DNA of 24,203 nucleotides from an uncultured Sutterella sp. (GTDB taxonomy: Bacteria; Pseudomonadota; Gammaproteobacteria; Burkholderiales; Burkholderiaceae_F), in contig CALESB010000041.1 of NCBI GenBank assembly GCA_937906995.1, positions 1 through 24,203 of the forward strand. Reading direction: 5' to 3'. The notes under the pieces were generated by a model. The model was given only the letters and a program-made list of their open reading frames with translations, was not told the DNA's origin and searched no databases. The translations under genes and the position numbers were made by a program. This document shows, piece by piece, positions 1 to 6,418 of the stretch. How positions within the stretch are numbered: position 1 is the first letter of the stretch; every line of letters starts with the position of its first letter.

Positions 1-53
1 CTCCTGTACTAACATCTAACGCCTTATCTGTACTATTTTTAAATGCCTTCTGA

Positions 54-266
54 CATTCCGATATTCCAACGGATCGTCCTTTAACAGAATCAGAACGTAA
101 AGCTCTTTTTAAAGAACTAGAGGAAGCCAAAGGACGTTTGATTTGTGCCGAAAGTTTATTGGAAGTTGCTGTTGAATCCTGTAAAGACGAGCTGAAAAAA
201 AAAGAATTGAGGCGGCAACTCGAGCAAACAAGAAAGGTCTTAGCGTCGTTGTCATCTGCCGTTTGA
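54..266 (+). pseudogene. IS3-family transposase OrfA, C-terminal remnant
   Basis: An open frame without a start codon reads a charged, leucine-rich coiled coil (LFKELEEAKGRLICAESLL, then a Lys/Glu/Arg-rich stretch) and ends at TGA 264-266. This resembles the leucine-zipper tail of IS3-family OrfA proteins. The frame is closed upstream by TGA at 51-53, and the helix-turn-helix half of OrfA is not visible. The stop overlaps the ATG of the OrfB remnant (TGATG), the usual IS3 orfA/orfB overlap. It is therefore read as a decayed or truncated copy. The window edge prevents deciding whether the upstream half still exists in another frame. Confidence 0.6.
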
Positions 267-541
267 TGGCAATCGCTCGTAGCAGTTTTTACTCTCAGCA
301 AAAGCCAACCCTGAAAAAGGTAAAAGATACTGAGTTGTCAAAGAAAATTGAGCAAATTCAAAAAGCTTATTTCTTTACAATCGGTCGGCGCCGTATGGGG
401 ACGTTATTACAGAAAGAGTTCGGTATTGATGTGGGAGACGGCCAGATCCATCGCGTGATGAAAACGCACCATCTGTCGGCTCAAATTCGTCAAATGAAGA
501 AAACCAAACCCCACGCAGGAAAAGCCTATCAAGGATCATAG
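266..541 (+). pseudogene. IS3-family transposase OrfB, N-terminal remnant
   Basis: This 91-residue frame matches the beginning of IS3-family OrfB. It has a short lead-in (ARSSFYSQQKP) and then the HTH_21-type segment with KIEQIQKAYFFTIGRRRMG and a second helix around GQIHRVMKTHHLSAQIR. OrfB proteins normally run to about 280 residues and carry a DDE integrase core. Here the protein stops at KAYQGS, before any catalytic residue, and no rve-like sequence follows downstream. The copy therefore cannot encode an active transposase. No terminal inverted repeat is visible after 541, so the right end was probably lost by deletion. Confidence 0.8.
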
Positions 542-615
542 ATAGCATCTATTCTTCATTGTTATATTGCTTTGTTTTATTACTTTTTTAGTACGGGTTA
601 CTCAGAGCTTGAAAT

Positions 616-663
616 AAAACATGTACAAATGATTAAATGGACAAAAAATCATATGTTATTATG
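616..663 (+). repeat. 8-bp phased repeat array A
   Basis: Six consecutive 8-base units end at 623, 631, 639, 647, 655 and 663. Five of the six end in ATG, for example TACAAATG, ATTAAATG, ATCATATG. The same register and sequence style recurs in the other arrays around the partition genes. Inferred binding site for the ParG-like protein encoded at 1788-2069. Confidence 0.6.
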
Positions 664-720
664 TACATTTCTAAATTATGATTAATCAATAAGTTAGCAA
701 GGAATCTGATAAATAAGATA

Positions 721-752
721 TCCATATGTTGATATGTACATATGTGATATTG
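721..752 (+). repeat. 8-bp phased repeat array B
   Basis: Four units: TCCATATG, TTGATATG, TACATATG, TGATATTG. The ATG/TTG ends fall at 728, 736, 744 and 752, exactly 8 bp apart. Confidence 0.6.
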
Positions 753-906
753 TTGAAGTGAGCATCTTTTAGTACTTAGAAATATCTTGGATACATAGCT
801 AGGTTCATATCAAATGATTCTATTAGAGTTCTTTGAGAATAAGAACGTCTCAATAAAATATTCTTTTTGTAAAGCATCAGCCTATTTTTTAGCAAAAGCA
901 CAAATA

Positions 907-970
907 TTAATTTGTGATATTCAGTGAATCAATAAATAATCAAATGATAAAATGTACATATGTGTGAATA
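907..970 (+). repeat. 8-bp phased repeat array C
   Basis: Eight units end at 914, 922, 930, 938, 946, 954, 962 and 970. The best are ATCAAATG, ATAAAATG, TACATATG and TGTGAATA; the leftmost units are degenerate. It lies about 175 bp upstream of the partition ATPase gene. Confidence 0.55.
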
Positions 971-1022
971 AGAAAATATGTAAAACAGTAAAAACACAAA
1001 GGGTAAAATGATTAATGAAGTG

Positions 1023-1075
1023 TTAAACCTATCACATTGAAAAATAAGGTGTTATTTTGTAAGAAATAGGTTTAA
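1023..1075. repeat. Nested inverted repeat upstream of parF
   Basis: A perfect 10-bp inverted repeat, TTAAACCTAT (1023-1032) and ATAGGTTTAA (1066-1075), encloses a second perfect 7-bp hairpin, AAAATAA (1041-1047), loop GGTG, TTATTTT (1052-1058). It sits 68 bp before the parF start. It could be an RNA leader structure, a cruciform or a protein site. The sequence alone does not decide. Confidence 0.55.
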
Positions 1076-1085
1076 ATTCATATTG

Positions 1086-1125
1086 TTCATATGATAAAAT
1101 CTTTGTAAACACAAATGTACATTTG
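1086..1125 (+). repeat. 8-bp phased repeat array D (candidate parF operator)
   Basis: Five units end at 1093, 1101, 1109, 1117 and 1125: TTCATATG, ATAAAATC, TTTGTAAA, CACAAATG, TACATTTG. The array ends 18 bp before the parF ATG, so it lies where the promoter should be. Binding by the ribbon-helix-helix partner would give autoregulation, as is known for ParG. The middle two units are weak. Confidence 0.5.
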
Positions 1126-1143
1126 TTGTATGAAAGGTAATTT

Positions 1144-1785
1144 ATGAAAGTCATCAGTGTTTTAAATCAAAAGGGCGGAGTTGGGAAAACAACGATTTCT
1201 GCCAATTTAGCATCTGCTATAGCCAAAAAAGGTAAATCTGTTTTGTTAGTTGATGCTGATCCTCAAGGCTCTGCATTAGATTGGTTTGCTAGCCGCTCTG
1301 ATGAGTTGGCTCCCATGTTCCCAGTTGTTGGATGTGCTAAGCCTAATTTACATAAAACAATTCCTGATTTAGGAAAAGGGCGAGATATTGTAGTTATTGA
1401 CGGCGCTCCTCGTGTAACCGATCTGGCACGTGCCGCTATTATGGCTAGTGATTTGGTCTTAATTCCTGTTCAGCCAAGTCCTTATGATGTCTGGGCTGCA
1501 GAAGAAGTTGTTAAGCTGATTAAAGAGGCACAAATTTATCGCCCTGAAATTCAGGCCGCTTTTGTCATTAATCGTAAGATTGCCAAAACCGCTATTGGCC
1601 GAGATATTGTTGATGCTTTAGATGGCTTCGAGTTACCTGTTTTGGACTCAACTTTATCTCAACGCGTTGTTTATGCGGAATCTGCGGCCGCTGGTTTAGC
1701 TGTCTTCGAACAAGATTCGAAGAGTTACGCTGCTCGCGAGGTAAATCGTTTGGCTAAAGAAGTCTTGCTTATGTTAGGAGAGTAA
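1144..1785 (+). CDS. parF: ParF-type ParA partition ATPase
   Basis: A 213-residue deviant Walker-A ATPase of the ParA/MinD superfamily, which moves replicon copies apart by ATP-dependent DNA binding or polymerisation. The signature lysine and P-loop are seen at residues 9-17 (QKGGVGKTT, Lys10 and Lys15). The A' motif is VLLVDADPQGS near residues 33-44 and the Walker B-like segment is IVVIDGAP near residue 80. There is no N-terminal helix-turn-helix, so it is the small type Ib class, and its length and layout match plasmid TP228 ParF. It starts 2 bp ahead of, and is co-oriented with, a ribbon-helix-helix gene, the standard parF-parG arrangement. A chromosomal Soj-type ParA would normally pair with a large ParB, which is absent here. 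The symbol is assigned by architecture rather than close identity. Confidence 0.85.
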   Translation: MKVISVLNQKGGVGKTTISANLASAIAKKGKSVLLVDADPQGSALDWFASRSDELAPMFPVVGCAKPNLHKTIPDLGKGRDIVVIDGAPRVTDLARAAIMASDLVLIPVQPSPYDVWAAEEVVKLIKEAQIYRPEIQAAFVINRKIAKTAIGRDIVDALDGFELPVLDSTLSQRVVYAESAAAGLAVFEQDSKSYAAREVNRLAKEVLLMLGE

Positions 1786-1787
1786 TT

Positions 1788-2069
1788 ATGGCGGGAAAAA
1801 AAGTTTTATTTGCGAAACCGCGTCAAGCGAGTGCAGAAGATTTGGCCAAAATGGATGAATGGGTCAGTTTAGGTGCTGAAGAACATCATGTTGAAACCGC
1901 ACCTGTTACTCCTGTTTTGAAAACACCGCCACAACGCATAAGAATGAAGAGATTATCGATGGATTTGCCAGAGGAAATGCATAAGGACCTGATGCGCTAT
2001 TGTATTGAACATGGAACAAAAGCCTCGATTCTTGTTAGAGAGCTGTTACAGAAGAAAATTTATAGATAA
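1788..2069 (+). CDS. parG: ParG-like ribbon-helix-helix centromere-binding protein
   Basis: A 93-residue protein with a flexible, Pro/Ala/Glu-rich N-terminal half (1-50) and a C-terminal ribbon-helix-helix fold. The beta strand is near MKRLSMDLP, helix 1 near EEMHKDLMRYCIEHG, and helix 2 near KASILVRELLQKK. This is the layout of ParG, where the mobile tail stimulates ParF and the folded domain binds DNA. The start follows GGAGAG with good spacing, 2 bp after the parF stop, so translation is probably coupled. Known ParG sites are short boxes separated by AT-rich spacers of similar size. The 8-bp repeat arrays on both sides of this operon fit such a protein. Direct binding here is inferred. Confidence 0.75.
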   Translation: MAGKKVLFAKPRQASAEDLAKMDEWVSLGAEEHHVETAPVTPVLKTPPQRIRMKRLSMDLPEEMHKDLMRYCIEHGTKASILVRELLQKKIYR

Positions 2070-2085
2070 CACATAACTACATCTG

Positions 2086-2133
2086 AACAAATGTACATTA
2101 ATGTATTTGACCAAATGGTTAATTGTGCTAATG
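2086..2133 (+). repeat. 8-bp phased repeat array E
   Basis: Six units end at 2093, 2101, 2109, 2117, 2125 and 2133, with ATG or TTG at five of the six ends (ACAAATG, TGTATTTG, ACCAAATG, GTTAATTG, TGCTAATG). It lies just after the parG stop and before its terminator. Confidence 0.55.
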
Positions 2134-2173
2134 TAAAGTTATAGTGTCTTGAAAACAAAGAGATTAATCTTTA

Positions 2174-2205
2174 ATAGCTGGTGATTTATCACCAGCTATA
2201 TTTTT
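2174..2205 (+). terminator. Rho-independent terminator of parFG
   Basis: A 12-bp perfect stem, ATAGCTGGTGAT (2174-2185) and ATCACCAGCTAT (2188-2199), has a very tight loop and is followed by A and five T residues. It lies 105 bp after the parG stop. Confidence 0.85.
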
Positions 2206-2238
2206 ATATAAATGTTGTTAAGTAAAAATTGAAAAATA

Positions 2239-2278
2239 AGTTAATGTATCTATGTGAGAATGTACATTTGAGTGATTG
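2239..2278 (+). repeat. 8-bp phased repeat array F
   Basis: Five uninterrupted units: AGTTAATG, TATCTATG, TGAGAATG, TACATTTG, AGTGATTG. All end in ATG or TTG, at 2246, 2254, 2262, 2270 and 2278. Confidence 0.65.
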
Positions 2279-2481
2279 TTACTGATCGATGCTTTTGTCA
2301 AAGTTATAGTTATTTATTACTCTTTGATATTAAATAACTGAATATTATTTTTGTTGACTTAGCGCTTCTTACGAAACACGTGTAGTAATAGAACTAACGG
2401 TGTCCTTGCAACCGAACAAGTCCGCGATTATAAAGACTGAATTTCTTTGCGGTGATGGTTAAAACAATATTTCATCAAAGC

Positions 2482-2537
2482 AGCCAATGATTAAATGAGT
2501 AATAAGTGAAATGTTGTAAACCGTAAATGTACAAATG
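2482..2537 (+). repeat. 8-bp phased repeat array G
   Basis: ATG ends at 2489, 2497, 2513, 2529 and 2537 are all in one 8-bp register, with two degenerate units between them. The best units are GTAAATG and TACAAATG. Confidence 0.6.
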
Positions 2538-2611
2538 AACAAAAACGTAAAAGAAATTTATAACTACATGAAAATAATATAGTTTATATGTAAATGTTAA
2601 ATGCACATGAG

Positions 2612-2651
2612 GTGAAATGTACATATGGGTAAATGATTTTATGTGTAAATA
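2612..2651 (+). repeat. 8-bp phased repeat array H
   Basis: Five units: GTGAAATG, TACATATG, GGTAAATG, ATTTTATG, TGTAAATA, ending at 2619, 2627, 2635, 2643 and 2651. Just upstream are further out-of-phase ATG-ending units at 2590, 2596, 2603 and 2609. Confidence 0.65.
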
Positions 2652-2925
2652 TTGAAAAGTGTATTTATGCTGGTGTTAGCAATCGAATGAATCCTTTCTT
2701 ATAAGATAAGAAGGTGTCTCAAAGCTCAAATTTTGTGAATGCTGCTACAGAAATATAGGTCATTTGTTTGATATTCTTTAATTCTCCATATCCCAGAGTT
2801 CAACACAAAAATGTGTCTGCAACAAGGACTTATTTTCCGATTGTTGCTCACTTCAATTAATTTAGCTAAAAAAAGTAGTGACAAGTTTTGTTAGCTAAGA
2901 ACACAATTGTTGACTTAATGAAGTG

Positions 2926-2973
2926 AGTAAATGAACAAATAAAACAATGTACAAAAGTACATATGAGTAAATG
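2926..2973 (+). repeat. 8-bp phased repeat array I
   Basis: Six units end at 2933, 2941, 2949, 2957, 2965 and 2973: AGTAAATG, AACAAATA, AAACAATG, TACAAAAG, TACATATG, AGTAAATG. Confidence 0.65.
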
Positions 2974-3052
2974 ATTAAAGCAATTCTGATTATCTTGATT
3001 AACTATATGAAAATAAATAGGAAACTAATATTTTGCTTTAAATAGAAATTAA

Positions 3053-3100
3053 TACATTTGATAAAAAGCATAAATGCACATATGTGCATATGTGATAATG
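3053..3100 (+). repeat. 8-bp phased repeat array J (candidate operator)
   Basis: Six units end at 3060, 3068, 3076, 3084, 3092 and 3100, including CATAAATG, CACATATG, TGCATATG and TGATAATG. It ends 66 bp before the start of the next gene. It could therefore put that gene and its downstream partner under control of the same ribbon-helix-helix protein. Confidence 0.65.
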
Positions 3101-3166
3101 TATTTTGTGTTTTTAGATAAATGCATTAAATGGCGTATAGTAAATAAGTTTTTTCGTGGGGATAGG

Positions 3167-4072
3167 ATGAAGCTTTTAGAGCATGAAAAACGATTTCAGA
3201 ACATGGAGTTATCGCCTAGATTTCATGCTGTCAGTATGGAAATCTGTCGTGATTACCAAAGAGCCTTTATGAGGGCATTGTCTGTTGCTACGTTATTAAT
3301 GGATTTAGGGGCAAACGAAAGCGAGATTGTTTTAGGAATGGTTTGCGCAACGGGTGCGTGGCGATCCGTTGAAATTAAATTATCAGAGGCGAAAGCTGCG
3401 GGAAGAATACGATTGTTTCTTGGGGTTTTAGAAGAAGACCCTGAATATGATCAGTTTGTTTTAGAAGATTCCTTATTAACGTCCACGGATCGTTTGATTG
3501 TTGATGCATTATTTGCTTGCAGGTTGCGTGAAGCTATTGACTATTATCGCCATATGTCAAAGGAGCCTCAGGGGCCTGAAGTTGACAGTTTGGAAGATTT
3601 AATTAATCGCTATTGTGTCGCTCGTGATTATTTAGCGGATACACCTTTGGCATTAAACGTCAGTTGTTATTTAAGGGAATTAGCATCATTGTTGCCACGT
3701 ACGCCCTTAATGCTACGGGATGAGTGTGATGTTTATTTAATTGAAGGAAATTACCCTGTATTAATTGAGAAAATAATTGACTCGCTCGGGTGGTACAGAA
3801 CTAAAGATTCTGTAGGTCTTTATATAGCAGCATCAAAACTAGATCAAAATGCTCAGCTATTGAGGCTGGTTGGGTTAATTGAGACGAATTGGTCAGATTT
3901 GAAAATCAAAAAAAATCCTAGGCTGTTTTCAACATTGACTTGGTTTCAGCTACCTAATAACTCTTTAACACCAGAGCAATGTCACGCAAGAGAGTTCTGT
4001 CAAAAGTTATTTGCTCTTGCTCCGAATCCCTTTTCTTTTGAAGCATTTATGCATCAAGTACAATATTTTTAA
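3167..4072 (+). CDS. Unrecognised helical protein (possible degenerate RelA-like HD domain)
   Basis: A 301-residue protein that I do not recognise with confidence. The start chosen is the ATG at 3167, preceded by GGGGATAGG. The frame is open further upstream, but that part falls in the repeat array and reads as junk. It is predicted mostly alpha-helical, with no signal peptide, membrane segment or metal-binding motif. A segment near residues 29-52 (RALSVATLLMDLGANESEI) has the rhythm of the first HD helices of RelA/SpoT proteins. However, the His-Asp pair is absent (CATG in its place), and no synthetase domain follows. That resemblance is weak and offered only as a lead. It ends 22 bp before the flavodoxin/ferredoxin gene, so the two probably form an operon, with repeat array J upstream. 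Confidence 0.6.
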   Translation: MKLLEHEKRFQNMELSPRFHAVSMEICRDYQRAFMRALSVATLLMDLGANESEIVLGMVCATGAWRSVEIKLSEAKAAGRIRLFLGVLEEDPEYDQFVLEDSLLTSTDRLIVDALFACRLREAIDYYRHMSKEPQGPEVDSLEDLINRYCVARDYLADTPLALNVSCYLRELASLLPRTPLMLRDECDVYLIEGNYPVLIEKIIDSLGWYRTKDSVGLYIAASKLDQNAQLLRLVGLIETNWSDLKIKKNPRLFSTLTWFQLPNNSLTPEQCHAREFCQKLFALAPNPFSFEAFMHQVQYF

Positions 4073-4094
4073 AATTGAATAAGGGAGTTTTTAG

Positions 4095-4847
4095 ATGCTC
4101 AATCTTTTCATTTTTAGTCCGACAGGCAATTCAAAAAGAGTCGGTCTTGCGTTTGCAAATGAATTAAACAAAGACAGTCGTGTGATTGATTTGACCAAGA
4201 CTCATCAAAGCCATTTGACGTTTAGTCCTGATGATATTGTTGTGGTTGCAGGACCCGTTTTTGGTGGGCGGATGCCGTCTTTAATGTTAGAGCGCTTAAG
4301 GACTTACCCATTGGCAGGAAACCGTGTGATCACAATGGTTACGTACGGGAATCGAGCCTATGAAGATGCTCTTTTAGAGCTCAACGATACCGTTGCAAAA
4401 ATGGGAGGTTTGCCAGTAGCAAGTGCGGCGCTGGTAGCAAGCCACTCTATGGTTCCGGCTATTGCTAAGGATCGCCCCAATGATGTTGACTTACATAATT
4501 TGAAGGTGTTTGCACGTGCTGTCAAACAAAAGCTACAGGCAGCCAGTTTAAGTCGTGTACAAGTGCCAGGCAATTTCCCCTATCGCTCTTGGACAAAGGC
4601 ACCTATGGTACCAGTGATAGAGGGGCAGTGCATTAAATGTGGAGACTGTGTAAGAAATTGTCCTGCAGGCGCTATCAGCTCAGAGGATCCAACTATTATT
4701 GATGAAACGAAGTGCATTCTCTGTATGCGATGTGTTTCACAGTGCAAACAGCACGCTCGAGTTTTACCAGAGCCAGTCAGAGTGATGATTACAAAAAAAC
4801 TTGAGCCTATAGCCCATGTATTTAAAAAAGATGAATTCTTCGTATAA
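4095..4847 (+). CDS. EFR1-like flavodoxin plus 4Fe-4S ferredoxin fusion protein
   Basis: A 250-residue soluble electron carrier combining two redox domains. The N-terminal flavodoxin-like fold has the FMN phosphate-binding loop SPTGNSK at residues 8-14 and a second flavin-contact segment near VAGPVFGGR (51-59). The C-terminal bacterial ferredoxin domain has two 4Fe-4S motifs: Cys179, 182, 185, 189 and Cys207, 210, 213, 217. This is the EFR1-family architecture common in anaerobic and facultative bacteria. The electron partner is unknown. The gene follows a strong GGGAG ribosome binding site and lies 22 bp after the uncharacterised gene, in the same orientation. A 12-bp terminator hairpin follows 13 bp after its stop. 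Confidence 0.85.
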   Translation: MLNLFIFSPTGNSKRVGLAFANELNKDSRVIDLTKTHQSHLTFSPDDIVVVAGPVFGGRMPSLMLERLRTYPLAGNRVITMVTYGNRAYEDALLELNDTVAKMGGLPVASAALVASHSMVPAIAKDRPNDVDLHNLKVFARAVKQKLQAASLSRVQVPGNFPYRSWTKAPMVPVIEGQCIKCGDCVRNCPAGAISSEDPTIIDETKCILCMRCVSQCKQHARVLPEPVRVMITKKLEPIAHVFKKDEFFV

Positions 4848-4860
4848 AGGTTATTTTTTA

Positions 4861-4890
4861 ATGAAAGGCTTTATATTCAAAGCCTTTCAT
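4861..4890. terminator. Bidirectional terminator between convergent genes
   Basis: A perfect 12-bp stem, ATGAAAGGCTTT (4861-4872) and AAAGCCTTTCAT (4879-4890), with a 6-base loop. It is followed on the plus strand by TTTTAT. On the minus strand the stem is followed by TAAAAAATAA, so termination in that direction is less certain. Confidence 0.75.
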
Positions 4891-4893
4891 TTT

Positions 4894-4949
4894 ATCAAAT
4901 GTACAAAACATCAAATAATCATTTGTGTGAATATTTAAATGTGAAAATG
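4894..4949 (+). repeat. 8-bp phased repeat array K, outside the partition locus
   Basis: Seven units end at 4901, 4909, 4917, 4925, 4933, 4941 and 4949: ATCAAATG, TACAAAAC, ATCAAATA, ATCATTTG, TGTGAATA, TTTAAATG, TGAAAATG. This intergenic space lies between convergent genes, so it is not an obvious promoter. Confidence 0.6.
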
Positions 4950-4953
4950 ATTA

Positions 4954-6057
4954 TTAATGATCTGATTTAATGCCTGCTCCACACATGGTGATGAGAGTGT
5001 CTGGTGTCGGTCCGTGAAGTTCACAGTAGTGTAAATATGCTGCATAGTTTGCAGCAGTGGTATGCTCACAGTAAATGCCGCGTTTGGCAATATCATGGCG
5101 ACACTTCAGTATTAATTCTTCAGGAGCCGTGATAAGTTCAATCTTATGACGATGAACCATATCTAAGATTTCTTTCCCTCTCATAGGTTGGCCAATAGCG
5201 ATACCCTCTGCCATGGTAGGTTTCGCATTGATCTTAGCTGGTTCTATTAATCCTTGTTTTTGCGCTTGATAGAGCGGGTCACAGAGTTCACTTTGTAACG
5301 CAATTATTTGTGGGAAATGATCAATTGCTCCGCTTCTGGCTAAGTGCTCAAGAGCTTTGACGACGCCAATAAATAAAGTGCCATTACCAACTGGTACAAC
5401 AATATGTTCAGGAATACGTCCTAATTGTTCGTATGTCTCATAAATATAGGTCTTCATTCCTTCATAAAAGAAGGGGTTGTAAACATGGTTTGCATAATAA
5501 GCGCCTTTCTCTCTTACCTGTGAGCGACAAACGTCAGCGCAATGGTCTCTGGAGCCTTCAATAACATGAACCTTTGCACCATGGGATTCAATCATGGTAA
5601 TTTTTTTGGGACTTGTTCCTTCAGGAACAAAGATTTCACAGTCAATATTGGCTCGTGCGCAATAGGCTGCAACGCTGTTGCCAGCATTACCGCTAGAGTC
5701 TTGAACACAATGTTTGACGCCAATGCTTTTGCAGTGAGCAATGAGCGTAGCTGCGCCACGATCTTTGAAAGATAGTGTTGGCATGGTGTAGTCCATCTTA
5801 AACATGACATCGTCATTAAAACGAATGATGGGGGTCATGCCTTCACCCATAGTGATATCTCGCCATGTGTGATCATCGTCAAGAGCCATGAAAGCACGAT
5901 AGCGGAATAGATTCCATTGTGTTTTATCAAGAAGTTTTTCGTCCCAATCGGGGGCTTGGAAATCCAATTCAAAAAGACCTCCGCATTGGCACCGTGGAGC
6001 ATGAGTTGTTACGGGTGTTTTTTTGCCACATTGAGTACATACAAAGCTTAAATTCAT
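4954..6057 (-). CDS. Threonine-synthase-like PLP-dependent enzyme
   Basis: A 367-residue fold-type II pyridoxal-phosphate enzyme of the threonine synthase family, cytoplasmic. A zinc ribbon with Cys7, Cys10, Cys23 and Cys25 opens the protein. The PLP lysine is in SFKDRGA (Lys98), the phosphate-cupping loop is SSGNAG (121-126), and the end carries GAGIKSD. The short length and zinc ribbon match the archaeal/short-type threonine synthases, which convert O-phosphohomoserine to threonine. No homoserine pathway gene is adjacent, so a threonine dehydratase-like or other beta/gamma-elimination role is possible. The next gene upstream is ridA, which removes reactive enamines made by such enzymes. The ATG at 6057 lacks a Shine-Dalgarno sequence because the structured element ends just before it. 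Confidence 0.8.
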   Translation of the reverse strand: MNLSFVCTQCGKKTPVTTHAPRCQCGGLFELDFQAPDWDEKLLDKTQWNLFRYRAFMALDDDHTWRDITMGEGMTPIIRFNDDVMFKMDYTMPTLSFKDRGAATLIAHCKSIGVKHCVQDSSGNAGNSVAAYCARANIDCEIFVPEGTSPKKITMIESHGAKVHVIEGSRDHCADVCRSQVREKGAYYANHVYNPFFYEGMKTYIYETYEQLGRIPEHIVVPVGNGTLFIGVVKALEHLARSGAIDHFPQIIALQSELCDPLYQAQKQGLIEPAKINAKPTMAEGIAIGQPMRGKEILDMVHRHKIELITAPEELILKCRHDIAKRGIYCEHTTAANYAAYLHYCELHGPTPDTLITMCGAGIKSDH

Positions 6058-6076
6058 AGATATTTAGGCGCGGAAA

Positions 6077-6096
6077 CCTCTGTCTTTAGACAGGGG
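6077..6096. repeat. Terminal hairpin of the element, copy 1
   Basis: An 8-bp stem, CCTCTGTC and GACAGGGG, with loop TTTA. It matches the hairpin at 6392-6411 at 18 of 20 positions. The two differences are compensatory (a T-A pair here, C-G there). Such a pair of sub-terminal hairpins is typical of IS200/IS605-type ends. Confidence 0.75.
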
Positions 6097-6391
6097 AGGA
6101 AGCGCTGTTCTCCATTCTCAATTCGGTTAAAAAGGTTCTTCTCTTTTAGAGAAGGGGTTTGCGGATACCCACAGGTTCCGCTTACACGGTCTAAAACCGG
6201 TTAACATCCTTCGCCAATGTTGGAATGGGTTTCTTGTCTGCAACACCGCTCCTACCTCTCAGAGCTTTTAATCACAGACCGCAGAGCGTGGAACTAGGAT
6301 GAACATCCCACGGTGCCTATACATTCCAATCCAACGTAGTTCACCTTCCAAAGAAGGATCACTGAGGCTAGTCAATCAGGGCTTTTTCAAG

Positions 6392-6411
6392 CCTCTGCCT
6401 TTAGGCAGGGG
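6392..6411. repeat. Terminal hairpin of the element, copy 2
   Basis: An 8-bp stem, CCTCTGCC and GGCAGGGG, with loop TTTA. It is the partner of the hairpin at 6077-6096, in the same orientation, about 315 bp away. Confidence 0.75.
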
Positions 6412-6418
6412 TTATTGA

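Larger units (their letters stand above)
2206..3166. other. AT-rich non-coding region with repeat arrays
   Basis: No convincing gene is seen in this 960-bp stretch on either strand. It contains repeat arrays F to J, a 7-bp hairpin at 2696-2712, and two copies of TTAGCTAA (2862-2869, 2891-2898). These are flanked by the inverted pair CTCACTTCA (2847-2855) and TGAAGTGAG (2919-2927). No DnaA box or obvious replication gene was seen. The stretch at 2345-2460 is less AT-rich than its surroundings and may be a remnant of something older, but it was not recognised. Confidence 0.5.

Noticed and set aside
2696..2712. Hairpin TTCTTAT-AAG-ATAAGAA as a terminator
   Set aside because: AT-only stem without a T run and with no gene ending nearby.
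616..3100. CRISPR array
   Set aside because: The repeats are 8 bp and contiguous, without unique spacers of constant length.
3074..3166. Upstream extension of the 3167 gene from ATG 3074
   Set aside because: The extension reads through repeat array J and has no ribosome binding site. ATG 3167 has GGGGATAGG upstream.
541..3166. Plasmid replication origin
   Set aside because: No DnaA boxes and no replication initiator gene were seen. The repeats fit partition better than replication iterons, though this cannot be fully excluded.
5542..5775. Open frame on the plus strand inside the threonine-synthase-like gene
   Set aside because: It is the antisense of a well-conserved enzyme and has no recognisable protein features. 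Similar antisense frames inside ridA, serB, prfA, gph and mltA were dismissed for the same reason.
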